DNA from: Polaromonas sp.
Lineage (GTDB): Bacteria; Pseudomonadota; Gammaproteobacteria; Burkholderiales; Burkholderiaceae_C
DNA length: 64,000 bases
Assembly: GCA_028291985.1 (NCBI GenBank)
Contig: JAQGNE010000070.1
Coordinates: forward strand, 124,001-188,000
Reading direction: 5' to 3'
Program-made: the position numbers and the translations under genes
Notes under the pieces: generated by a model
What the model saw: only the letters and a program-made list of their open reading frames with translations
Told to the model about the DNA's origin: nothing
Databases searched by the model: none
Shown here: positions 1 through 8,900 of the stretch, in pieces
How the letters are laid out: each line of letters starts with the position of its first letter
Numbering within the stretch: the first letter of the stretch is position 1

Positions 1-1091
1 ACCATCGTCAACGCTGCATATTCGTCGGGCGCGAGACCGAGTTCGCCCCGACCGTGCAGGCAAAGGCTGTAGAGGAGCTGGGTTTCGTCGGCAGGCATCA
101 GCTGCGCCAGCCGGGCGGTTTCCGAAGCCTCGGGATCCGCGTCATCGCTTGCGTTACCGGACGCTGGGGCCAGCATGTCAGGCACTGCCTGCAGAACCGC
201 CATACGCTGCAGGACCGTTGTCATTTCTTCAAGCGTGGACCCAGCGCTCAGGCCATGCAGGCGCAGAGCTTCGGAGGTCTCCACAACCGTTTTTCCATCG
301 CCCCGCGCCAGTGCATCAAGCAGCCTGAAGACATAGCTGCGGTCAACACTGCCCAGCATCAGCCGCACGCTGGCTTCCAGCAGCTCTCCGGAGCCGAAAG
401 CTATCGCCTGATCGGTCAATGACAGCGCATCGCGCATCGACCCGCGGGCCGCCCGTGCCAGCAAGCGAAGTGCCTGCGGCTCGGCGGGGACGCTTTCAAC
501 CGCCAGCACCTGCTTCAGGTGCTCCATGACGGTTTCGGGTGCCATGGGGCGGAGGTTGAACTGCAGGCAACGCGACAGGACCGTGGCAGGCACCTTCTGC
601 GGATCGGTGGTGGCCAGGACAAACTTAAGGTATTCCGGCGGCTCTTCTAGCGTCTTGAGCATGGCGTTGAAAGCCGTGTTCGTGAGCATGTGGACCTCAT
701 CAATCATGAAGACCTTGAACCGCCCCACCACCGGCTTGTAGACCGCTTGCTCGAGCAACTGCGCAATTTCATCCACGCCGCGGTTGGAGGCGGCGTCGAG
801 CTCGGTGTAGTCAACGAAACGGCCGCTGTCGATATCGGTGCAGGCCTGACACACGCCGCAGGGCGCTGCCGTGATGCCGCCCTGCCCGTCAATGCCCACG
901 CAGTTGAGTGATTTGGCAAGAATGCGCGATATCGTCGTCTTGCCTACACCGCGCGTTCCGGTAAACAGGTACGCATGGTGCAAACGCTGCGTCGTCAAGG
1001 CGTTACCCAGAGCCTGCACCACATGCGACTGGCCCACCATTTCAGCGAAATTTCGAGGGCGGTATTTGCGGGCTAGGACAAGGTAGGACAT
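1..1091 (-). CDS. dnaX: DNA polymerase III subunit gamma/tau (5' part, runs off the left edge)
   Basis: Clamp-loader ATPase of the replicative polymerase. About 363 N-terminal residues are visible; the gene continues beyond base 1. It opens MSYLVLARKYRP. Walker A GTRGVGKTT lies at about residues 45-53, the zinc-binding cysteines at about 64, 78, 81 and 84 (APCGVCQAC), Walker B with DEVHML at about 131-136, and the sensor/SRC region TTDPQKVPATVLSRC at about 161-175. All are hallmarks of DnaX domains I-II. The start is the ATG at 1091, because the family begins a few residues before the ARKYRP motif. The SRP RNA gene ffs lies upstream, an arrangement seen in other proteobacteria. The tau C-terminal region is outside the window. 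Confidence 0.96.
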   Translation of the reverse strand, partial: MSYLVLARKYRPRNFAEMVGQSHVVQALGNALTTQRLHHAYLFTGTRGVGKTTISRILAKSLNCVGIDGQGGITAAPCGVCQACTDIDSGRFVDYTELDAASNRGVDEIAQLLEQAVYKPVVGRFKVFMIDEVHMLTNTAFNAMLKTLEEPPEYLKFVLATTDPQKVPATVLSRCLQFNLRPMAPETVMEHLKQVLAVESVPAEPQALRLLARAARGSMRDALSLTDQAIAFGSGELLEASVRLMLGSVDRSYVFRLLDALARGDGKTVVETSEALRLHGLSAGSTLEEMTTVLQRMAVLQAVPDMLAPASGNASDDADPEASETARLAQLMPADETQLLYSLCLHGRGELGLAPDEYAALTM

Positions 1092-1159
1092 CGAATGATT
1101 TTAGATTGAGGAGGAATGCGCAAATGCCGTCGGGCTGGTCGGCAGACTGCCGCGGCCGG

Positions 1160-1565
1160 TTTACCGTGCCGGCCGATCGGCATCCCAGAGAATGTCCTTC
1201 GTTGAGTCGATGACCTTGCAATGCATGTCGGTCATGCCGATCCAGGCATGGTAAGGATAGGTACGCTGCAGCGCATCAAGTTCTCGCCGATGCGGATCCC
1301 CCCAGTTGCTCAGGCTGGTCGGATGTGCTGATTGGTTCGGCCATCAGTTGCGCTTTCTGGTAACGCACCGGTACCGACATGTCCAGCCAGTTGGACATGG
1401 TGGCAGCCAGCAGCAAGGTTTTTGCCGATGCCCGCCGGGTCTGTCCGGCGACTGACAGTTCCACGATTCGCAGCACGATAATTGTGGGCAAGATGGACGC
1501 GAGCATAAGCACAGAACGAGATAGGGCTCAGGCTTCTTCCAGCGTACAGGTGTTATCAAGTTCAT
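1160..1565 (-). pseudogene. Decayed N-terminus of a membrane sensor (dCache-type kinase or diguanylate cyclase)
   Basis: Three pieces in different frames read as the start of a membrane sensor. A short leader (MNLITPVRWKK) is followed, after a frameshift near 1512, by a transmembrane stretch (LASILPTIIVLRIVELSVAG) and a juxtamembrane part with SNWLDMSVPVRYQKAQL. A second shift near 1290 leads to RTYPYHAWIGMTDMHCKVID, which matches the extracellular part of dCache domains where 'YPYYAWIGLTD' is common. The frame then stops and no cytoplasmic domain follows. I infer a truncated, frameshifted relic. The family assignment is from motif memory only. Confidence 0.6.
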
Positions 1566-1671
1566 ATAGGCCCAGGGTAGCTCATCATCAACCTGTTACA
1601 TCGACCGATGATGAATCCTCCTCCAGGCTGGCTTGCTTCCTGAGGGTCGGTGACAAGTCTCGTACAATCGC

Positions 1672-1776
1672 AGGTGACGGGCCTTCCCGCATGGTGAAGC
1701 GGCCAACCGGGTCAGGTGGGGAACCAAGCAGCCCTAACTGTGGAGCCAGTGCCGGGGTCAAGGCTCGTCACCTTAT
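1672..1776 (+). ncRNA. ffs: Signal recognition particle 4.5S RNA (small bacterial type)
   Basis: RNA core of the signal recognition particle, binding Ffh. The conserved domain IV is seen at 1709-1733: GGGTCAGG, then GGGGAACC (a GGAA tetraloop closed by GG/CC instead of the common CC/GG, a compensated change), then AAGCAGCC. The ends pair: AGGTGACGGGCC at 1672-1683 with GGCTCGTCACCT at 1762-1773. Length of about 100 nt fits the Alu-less Gram-negative form. A TACAAT -10 box at 1663-1668 suggests transcription from about 1674; no good -35 was found. It lies next to dnaX, a common location. Exact ends are estimates. Confidence 0.88.
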
Positions 1777-1877
1777 CTTTAAACATTCGGAACTGCAGTT
1801 CGCCTGCACCATGGTTTCAAGCAACCAATGCTTGGCGACCTTTCCATGTTCAGCTTGTTACCGCATACGTACGACGA

Positions 1878-2591
1878 CTACGCCAATAAAAGCGACTGCT
1901 GGGCATCGGGCTGAGGCTCCGGCGTGGCCAGCAGTTTCTCGGCTGGAAACTGACGCATGAAATCCATGCTCTCGTGGGGCGTGGCGTCAAGCCAGGCTTG
2001 GTAAGCGTCTTCGTTCAGCACCACCACCATTCGCTTGTCCTGCTCGTCGCTTGGCCGCCTCAGGTCGGGCTTGTGAAGTTCCTTGAACAGGGAGTGGTTG
2101 TCGGCGTTGATGGTCAGCATCGTGAAGCTGTTGGTCCATTGCCCTGCTGGCGACTTCCATGGGCTCCAGAGTCCTGCAACGCCCAGGGGCGCTCCATCTG
2201 TCCTGCTGATGCGGGTGGGAACGAATTTACCGGTTCGCCAGTCGGGCTCGTAAATGGCATCTGCTGGAATGATGCAATGCCTGGACTTTGCCCATGCGTT
2301 TTTGAAACTGGCTAGCTCCGCTACCGTCTCGCTGCGGGCGTTATAGGTGCGCTTTCCATACTGGATGTCTTTGGCAAAAGCGGGAAGAAGCCCGAAGCTT
2401 GCCTTTACGGCTTCCATGGCCGGGACTGCGTCATCGCCTGAATCGTGTGCGGCAGGACGCCGAATGATGACGGCCTGCTGCGTCGGGTAGACATGCAGCC
2501 CACCGGACGGCGCAATCCAGTCTTCCGGCAGATAAACCCCCATCCGGGCCAGCCTGGCTTTGGAAACTGTGCCTACGTAATGGCTACACAT
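1878..2591 (-). CDS. SRAP-family DNA-protein crosslink protein (YedK/HMCES-like)
   Basis: SOS-response-associated protein that covalently traps abasic sites in single-stranded DNA through the N-terminal cysteine. The frame is open 35 codons further upstream, but the start at 2591 gives MCSHY and so places the catalytic Cys at position 2, which the chemistry needs. The family landmarks are visible: NARSET at about 84-89 (active-site Asn), CIIPADAIYEP at about 106-116 (active-site Glu) and a His near 173 ahead of KRMVVVL, which replaces the usual HxRMPVIL spacing. The product is 237 residues, normal for the family. It stands alone between the SRP RNA and a small membrane protein gene. Confidence 0.9.
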   Translation of the reverse strand: MCSHYVGTVSKARLARMGVYLPEDWIAPSGGLHVYPTQQAVIIRRPAAHDSGDDAVPAMEAVKASFGLLPAFAKDIQYGKRTYNARSETVAELASFKNAWAKSRHCIIPADAIYEPDWRTGKFVPTRISRTDGAPLGVAGLWSPWKSPAGQWTNSFTMLTINADNHSLFKELHKPDLRRPSDEQDKRMVVVLNEDAYQAWLDATPHESMDFMRQFPAEKLLATPEPQPDAQQSLLLA

Positions 2592-2822
2592 CGTGGCATT
2601 CTCAGTCAAATCCCGCGGCCGCGCCTGCTGGCGGGTCAAGGCGCCATGACGTTGCCAGGTCAGCGAATGACATCTTCTGTAAGTCAGATCCCACATCAGC
2701 GCAAGAGCTTATCCGGTGTATCAGTGTGTAATCAATCGTTAGCATCTGATTGAAATTGTTGTCAGAGATTGGCAGCTTCTTCGTGTTTGCTGTCGTGCTT
2801 GCCGTCATACCCAGGAGGTGAT

Positions 2823-3071
2823 GTGTCCCGCTATTACAAACCTAACTGGCTCTACGAAAGCCTGCCTTATCTGTATGTCCTTGCGGGTTGCGCGACGCTT
2901 TACCTGCTGCCGCCACCCTGGTCGATAGTCAGCGGTGGCCTGTTGCTCCTGTCCGGGGCTCACGTCCTGGCCATGCGCCAGCTGGAGCGGCGTCGAATCA
3001 GGGCAGAGCAGCTTGAAAGACACTCCCGCCGCATGCCTGCCAGAACCGTTGACTGGGGCGATGCGCGCTAG
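2823..3071 (+). CDS. Small two-helix membrane protein, function unknown
   Basis: An 83-residue protein. The start chosen is a GTG at 2823 because a strong ribosome site AGGAGG lies at 2813-2818; the frame is open back to 2769, but no signal supports that. Residues about 11-27 (LPYLYVLAGCATLYLL) and 29-47 (PWSIVSGGLLLLSGAHVLA) look like two transmembrane helices. A charged tail follows (QLERRRIRAEQLERHSRR), predicted cytoplasmic and perhaps helical. I do not recognise a named family. Its neighbours are a SRAP gene and the relic of a two-component gene, so it may be a leftover partner of that system; this is speculation. Confidence 0.6.
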   Translation: MSRYYKPNWLYESLPYLYVLAGCATLYLLPPPWSIVSGGLLLLSGAHVLAMRQLERRRIRAEQLERHSRRMPARTVDWGDAR

Positions 3072-3106
3072 CACTTAGACGCCACCTATCCGACAGCTGC
3101 CTCAAG

Positions 3107-3860
3107 CTAAGTCTCAGGCTGCAGAATGACCCCCACCGTAAGCCAGTAGCCCGCCAGTTGTCCGATGGCTTTGACAAAGCTGTCAAAATCGACCGGCTTC
3201 GTGATGTACGAATTGCAGCGCAATCCGTACATCTTGCGAATATCAGCCGCCTCGAATGATGTGGTGAGCACAACCACCGGAAGATGACAGAGCGCACCTC
3301 GTGGCCATCCATGATCGGCATGTGCATGTCAAGCAGGATGAGGTCCGGGCTGGTCGCGTCTTGATACGGCGGCTCTTTCGCGAAAACGCAGGCATTGCAA
3401 GCCATTTTCCACATGATGCATGTTGACCTCAGGCTGGCCGCCTCGAAAGCCTCGCGCGTCAGGAAAACATCATTCTCATTGTTTTGCACCTGTACCTGAT
3501 CACTGCGAGCGACGCAAACGGCTTGCCCGTGACCGGCACCGCAATGGACGCCAGCGGAACCTTGATGGCATCGCCGGTGGCCAGGTCTGACAGGACCGGA
3601 AGCCCCGTCTCCATGGCCTGCCTTGCCTGCGCTGGCACATTTGCGGCACTCAGCGGAATTCCTTGCAGCATGGAGGTTTTCATCAACTGCTGGCCGTCCG
3701 AGCCAACCAGCACGATGCTGTTGATGAAGCTGCCGCTCGGTACCTGCTCTGTCAGCGCCTGGAACTCAGGAAGTTGTACGCCAGGAAAACACCCTTGCAA
3801 CCGCAACCGGAATCACACACGCCACCACCAGCTAGGTCAGGCGAGAGCGGATCGACGGTA
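3107..3860 (-). pseudogene. Relic of a hybrid sensor fused by deletion to a response-regulator domain
   Basis: Reading right to left: a transmembrane-like stretch (LVVACVIPVAVA, near 3830) and, in another frame, an extracellular sensor part with NSIVLVGSDGQQLMKTSM (about 3700), VLSDLATG and VPVTGKPFASLAV (about 3520). Directly joined near 3490 is a response-regulator receiver: NENDVFLTREAFEAA, then out of frame MHHVENGLQCLRF, then PDLILLDMHMPIMDGHEV (phospho-acceptor Asp), then out of frame LPVVVLTTSFEAADI and YITKPVDFDSFVKAIGQL, with a stop at 3107-3109. At least three frameshifts are needed. The kinase core is missing. The sensor part resembles that of the intact hybrid kinase at 54402-56663. 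I infer internal deletion plus frame decay. Confidence 0.75.
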
Positions 3861-4073
3861 GATGTCTATTTTTCAAGGGCCGTGAACACCGATGCTGACG
3901 ACGCAGAAGATCGGCCGTGAAAGCCACTGACCGAAGCTTACGCCTCATCAGTAAGATTGCCGAGCCCGTCAGGCCTTGCGGCCTCATCAGCTTTTGACAT
4001 TTGCCCGTTCGCAGCAGGAAACCGGTAGCGGCGCAGCGCTTCCAGATGTGTTGCCGCGCTCCCCCGGACAGCG

Positions 4074-4355
4074 CTAGCGCCAGGCGTCTTCAATCGCCTC
4101 GGTGGTCTGCACCGCATGTTGGGCGATCTGCGCGGAAACCAGCGCCAGCGATGCCAGCGCATAAGTGCCGCTGATGATGCCCTTGTAGGCCACCTCGGCT
4201 GCGACCGCGTCCTGGCCCAGGCCTTCGGTTGCCGCCACCACACAGGCCTCAATGCTGTCCAGTCCGCTGTCGTCGTAAAGCGCCTCGCCCTCATGGGAAA
4301 CGCGGTACTCGTACTGGCCTTCGCCAGCGGGATCAATATGAAAACGAACAATCAC
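4074..4355 (-). CDS. Conserved-looking small hypothetical protein
   Basis: A 93-residue protein that I cannot name. A GTG start at 4355 is preferred because GAAGGA lies eight bases before it; an in-frame ATG at 4388 lacks such a site. The N-terminal half is polar with alternating hydrophobic residues (VIVRFHIDP, YEYRVSHEGE), suggesting a small beta-sheet fold. The C-terminal half is Ala-rich and probably helical (YALASLALVSAQIAQHAV). No signal peptide is evident. It is followed by the relic described at 3107-3860 and preceded by the flavoprotein gene on the same strand. Confidence 0.6.
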   Translation of the reverse strand: MIVRFHIDPAGEGQYEYRVSHEGEALYDDSGLDSIEACVVAATEGLGQDAVAAEVAYKGIISGTYALASLALVSAQIAQHAVQTTEAIEDAWR

Positions 4356-4390
4356 GGTGTCATTCCTTCGGCGCGTCAAGCAGGCCATTT

Positions 4391-4439
4391 GCTATTTTAT
4401 TAATAGCTACAGGCTAACGTCTTTATTGGTCAATAAACC
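4391..4439 (+). repeat. Dispersed 49-nt element, copy A
   Basis: Core GCTATTTTATTAATAGC (4391-4407, perfect 6-bp arms), 20-nt linker, then box GGTCAATAAACC (4428-4439). It overlaps the end of the flavoprotein gene and supplies its stop codon and last residues (NKDVSL). See the finding on the eleven-copy family. Confidence 0.8.
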
Positions 4440-5810
4440 TAAATGGCTTAAAACACCCTGCCCTGCGGCATGGCCGGTGGCAAAGCAGGCCGTCATCAGG
4501 TAGCCGCCAGTGGGCGCTTCCCAATCCAGCATCTCCCCGGCGCAATACACCGCGTGCGGCAGGTTCACGGTTTCGACCTGCCTGACCTGCAGAGTGGTGT
4601 CGTCCAGCGCTTCAAACAGCACGCCGCCAGCACTGCTGATGGCTTCGTCAATCGGCCGCGGCGCGGTCAGTGTGATCGGCAATGCCTTGATGGCATGCGC
4701 CAGCCTGACCGGGTCGTTAACGGCGGGCTTGTCGAGCATCTCGTGCAGAACGGCCGCCTTTATGCCGTCCAGGCCGAGACGGCTTTTGAGATGACTGGAC
4801 AACGAACGCGAGCCGCGTGGATGCCGCACCTCGACCAGCACCTGTTCCAGCGTCTTGCCGGGCAGTAAATCAAGCATGAAAGTGGCCTGCCCGCTGCGCT
4901 CGATTTCATCGCGCAGCAGGCTGGACGCCGCATATACCAGGCTACCCTCGACGCCGGTGGCTGTAGCCACGAATTCGCCCTTGCGGCTGAAGCTTTCCCC
5001 GCCGGAATTGGTGAAACTGACGCCAACCGATTTGAAAGGCTGGCCTGCAAACCGGCTTGAGAAATGTTCGGTCCAGCCGCTGGCCGGCGCGTCACCGCGT
5101 CCGAGCAGGTCCTTGAGAAATTCGCGCCGCGTTTCGCCCGCGCCTTCGCTGGCGCCTTCGATGGCTGCCAGGCGGGTGGGCGCAATGTCAAAACCGCAGT
5201 TTGAGGGGCGCAGCCTGGCTACTGGCACGCCTCGCGCCTGCAGCAACGGCACCCAGGCGCCGTCTGATCCCAGGCGCGCCCAGCTGGCACCACCGAGTGC
5301 CAGCACCACCGCGTCGGCTTCTACCAGCACCTCGCCCGCCGGGCCGGCAAATGCCAGCTCGCTGTCCTCGCTCCAGCCTGTCCAGCGGTGGCGCATCCGG
5401 AACTGAACGCCAGCGGTGCGCAGGCGGTGCAGCCAGGCGCGCAGCAGCGGCGCGGCCTTCATGTCTTTGGGAAACACCAGCCCTGAGCTGCCGACAAAGG
5501 TTTCGATGCCCAGTTCGGCCGCCCAGTCACGCAGCTGCTGCGGGCCAAAACCGGCCAGCAGCGCCTGCAGGCTGGCCTTGCGCGAGCCATAACGTCCGGC
5601 AAACCAGGCTGCGTCTTCCGAATGGGTAAGGTTGAGCCCGCCCCTGCCGGCCAGCAGAAACTTGCGGCCCACCGAGGGCATGGCGTCAAACACCTGCACC
5701 GACACGGCCGGGCCTGCTGCGGCGATCACCTCTGCGGCCATCAGGCCGGCTGGCCCACCGCCGATGATGGCGATGCGCCATGGCTGCTTGAGCCCTGCGT
5801 TTTCTGTCAT
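4407..5810 (-). CDS. FAD-dependent flavoprotein of the HI0933/TIGR03862 type
   Basis: A predicted flavin-dependent oxidoreductase of about 467 residues; the family (BaiN/YhiN/HI0933) binds FAD, but the substrate of this subgroup is not known. The dinucleotide-binding motif IIGGGPAGLMAAE sits near the N-terminus, followed by VGRKFLLAGRGGLNLTHSE, characteristic of the family. A second FAD contact is the C-terminal GGVLFEALDDTT / YCAGEMLDWEAPTGGYLM segment. The ATG at 5810 is chosen over an upstream TTG at 5846 because it lies close to the Rossmann motif. The last residues and stop codon come from a repeat element (copy A). No clear operon partner. Confidence 0.85.
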   Translation of the reverse strand: MTENAGLKQPWRIAIIGGGPAGLMAAEVIAAAGPAVSVQVFDAMPSVGRKFLLAGRGGLNLTHSEDAAWFAGRYGSRKASLQALLAGFGPQQLRDWAAELGIETFVGSSGLVFPKDMKAAPLLRAWLHRLRTAGVQFRMRHRWTGWSEDSELAFAGPAGEVLVEADAVVLALGGASWARLGSDGAWVPLLQARGVPVARLRPSNCGFDIAPTRLAAIEGASEGAGETRREFLKDLLGRGDAPASGWTEHFSSRFAGQPFKSVGVSFTNSGGESFSRKGEFVATATGVEGSLVYAASSLLRDEIERSGQATFMLDLLPGKTLEQVLVEVRHPRGSRSLSSHLKSRLGLDGIKAAVLHEMLDKPAVNDPVRLAHAIKALPITLTAPRPIDEAISSAGGVLFEALDDTTLQVRQVETVNLPHAVYCAGEMLDWEAPTGGYLMTACFATGHAAGQGVLSHLGLLTNKDVSL

Positions 5811-5857
5811 TGAGTCCACTGCGAATCCGTTCTGCAAAGCATTCAAGGCGGCATAAC

Positions 5858-5906
5858 GCTCTTGTTTTGATAGCTACATGCCAAGGCTGTATAAGGTCTA
5901 GTGCAT
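5858..5906 (+). repeat. Dispersed 49-nt element, copy B
   Basis: Core GCTCTTGTTTTGATAGC (5858-5874), 20-nt linker, box GGTCTAGTGCAT (5895-5906). It lies between the flavoprotein gene and the addA-like gene. Confidence 0.75.
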
Positions 5907-5983
5907 CAAATGGCTCATAAATACCAAACTGGCGATGCTCGGCCAGCACCGAGTATCCCAGACCGATGCGCCTGAGCGGCTGC

Positions 5984-8900
5984 TCAAACCACCTCCACCA
6001 GCGATCCCTGCGCGGTCAAAAACGCTGCCCTGATGTCGTCGCCAGGGTAGATCGCCCGTAGCGCGTCGCGGTAGGCCTGGATTTGCGCCACCAGTTCGGG
6101 TTTGTCTTGTGGGCGGCCAGGTGACTTGTAGTCCAGCACCCACCACTGGCCCACGTGTCCGGCGTCCTTGCGCCTGACCAGCCGGTCCAGCCGCCGTGTC
6201 TGGCCGCCGTACACCAGCTCAACCTCATTGCCCTGCCAGTCGATCACCGACGAATCCCAGGCCCAGGCTGCCTCGCCGCGCTGGATGCGCGATGCCGCGG
6301 CTGCCGCATCGGCGGCCTGCTCCGGGGAGAGATCAAACTCCCGCTGCACTGCACGCACGGCCCGGGCTCTCCTGTCGTCGGCCCAGTCCGCGGCACCTGC
6401 GCCCCATTCCAGCAAGCGGTGCATGGCCCTGCCAAGCACCGCTGGGGCCGAAACCTCAACGCTGGCGCTGGCATCTGCCGGAAATGCCACGACAACACCG
6501 GGGCTTTCGCGTCGGGCCAGCGGCGGGAGATCAGGCAGAACAAAAAAATCGTCCGCTTTCGCCGCTTTACCAGGCTCGAAAATGCTGGCTGCCTGGGCAC
6601 GAGGCTCTGCCGCTTCAGCATGGCCGCCCGCTTCGTGCATGCCGGGCTGCGCCAGTGTGTACAGCCGCTGCCACCAGCTTGAGGTGGTGGGCCGATGCGG
6701 CACGATGGACGAGATCGCCAGCGTGTTGCAGGCGCGTGTGAGGGCGACATACAGCGCATTGAGCTCTTCCCGCGCGCGGGCACGGCGCTCCAGCTCGAGC
6801 GCATCCAGCGCGCAGGCGGGCGGCCGGCTTTCGCTGACCAGAAACACAAAGCGTGTCGGCGCAGCCGCCTCGCCCGGCCATTCAATCAGCACGCTCATGC
6901 TGTCTGCCGCGCGCTCGGGGGTGTCAGCGTCCAGGATGAGCACTGCCTGCGCTTCCAGGCCTTTTGCACCATGCACCGTCAGCAGCCGCACAGCGTCAGG
7001 ATTCAGTGCAGCGGGGGCCAGCAGGCCGCCGGCTTTCAGGGCGCGAACAAAGGCATAGGGCGTTGCATAGCGGCCGCCATCCAGTTGCAAGGCGGCACCC
7101 GGCAAGGCATTGAGATTGGACAGCACCGCGCTTCGGCTGGCGGGCGGCGCGGCTGCGGCAAAGCGTGCAAGCACATCACCATGCTGATAGATGGCCTGCA
7201 GCGCATCATGCGGCGGCAGGCGGTCCACCCAGGTCTTGTATTGCATCAAAACAGGTCCCAGCCCAATCAAACCTCGGGGCCCTAGCTCTTCATTTTGTAG
7301 CAAATCAAACCACGCCTCGCCAGTAGCTGCCTTCAACAGGGCCAGCTCCACCAACGACTGGCTGTCCACACCAAAAAGGGGTGAACGCAGTACCCGGGCC
7401 ATCGACAGGTCATGCTGCGGCGACACCAGCACATCGAACAGCGCCACGATGTCCTGCACCTCGCAGCAGTCGATAAGGCTGGTTTTCTCGCCGATCTGCG
7501 CGGCAACACCACAGGCGCGCAGTTCGTCCTGCAGCGGCATCAGACAGGCGCGCTTGCGCGACAGCGCCATCACATCCCTGGGTTTGAGGCCGGCGGCGAC
7601 CTGCGCCGCAACCCACGCTGCCGCCTGCCGGGCTTCCAGCGTGCGCAGGGTGTCTTCTGGCAACTCGCGTGGTGTGACCAGGCTGTCGCGCCATGCTGTG
7701 GGTTCGGCGGCATCGCTGTCGAGGCGGGCGCCCGCTGTATTGCGCGGTATGGCGGGCAGACGGACGACGCGCCCCGCGTCGGCAGACGCACTGGTATGCG
7801 TGCGAAAGTCGGTGTAGCCGTCGTTGTCTCGGGCGTTGCCCATCACCGCATTGACCGTCGCCATCACTGCGCGGCTGTTGCGGCGTGTGTGGTCGCAGGC
7901 GAGCAGATCGCCGTCCAGCACGGTCTGCACGAATGCCTGGGCAGCGATGAAAACCTGCGGCTCGGCACGGCGAAACCGGTAGATGCTTTGCTTCGGGTCG
8001 CCCACAATGAAGACGCTGGGTGCACGGCCTGCCCCGCCGTAGCTGGACAGCCAGCTGGAGAGCGCCTGCCACTGCAAGGGGTTGGTGTCCTGGAACTCGT
8101 CGATGAGCAAATGCCTCACGCGGGCGTCCAGCCGCTCCTGCACCCAGCCGGCCAGAACCGGATCGCCCAGCATGACCAGCGCCGCGCGCTCGACATCATT
8201 CATGTCCACCCAGCTGCGCTCGCGTTTGAGCGATGTGTACTCGGCCAGCAGCAGCCGGCTCAAGCGCGCCATGCGCTGCTGGTAGTCCCAGGCTTCATGC
8301 TGCGCCCGGGCATCGGCCATGGCCAGCGCCAGGTCTTGCGCGTCCCGCACGGTAGCGATACCCGCCAGCTTGTCGCCGAACTTGCGTGCGGTCCCCTTGT
8401 CGGTCAGCAAGGCGGCGAGCATGGCGCCAACGTCAGCATTGCTCACCGCCCGTTCAAGCTCAACACCTTTGGCTGAAAAGGTGGGTGCCGACGCCCTGCC
8501 AAGTGCCTGCGCAGCCTGGAGAAAAAGTGCCCGATGCACGGGCTCGGCATCGAGCAGCTGATCAGGATGCGCAAGCCCCGCGAACAGCGGAAACTGCTCG
8601 CCAAAAGCCCTGACCGATGCATCGACCACGCCTTGCGCGTCGGCAAGCATGAATTCGGTCCGCTTGTCCAGCGCACCCTGCAGGGCCTTGTCGGCCTGGA
8701 ACCGGCCATGCATCTGCACGACCGTCTCAAAGTCGGCGCGGGCTGGGGCATCGTCCGCCAGGGCCGCGTAAAAGCGCCGCCAGACCAAGGCCTTGGCCGG
8801 GCCGTCGTCCTCCAGCAGGTCGTAGTTGAGCGGCAGGCCCAGCTGCTGCAGCGCCTCCAGCGGCGCACTGCGCAGCAAGGCGGCGAACCAGCTGTGAAAG

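Noticed and set aside
1379-1960. A 193-codon plus-strand open frame over the sensor relic and ffs
   Set aside because: It runs through the SRP RNA and antisense of a relic, with no protein-like pattern.
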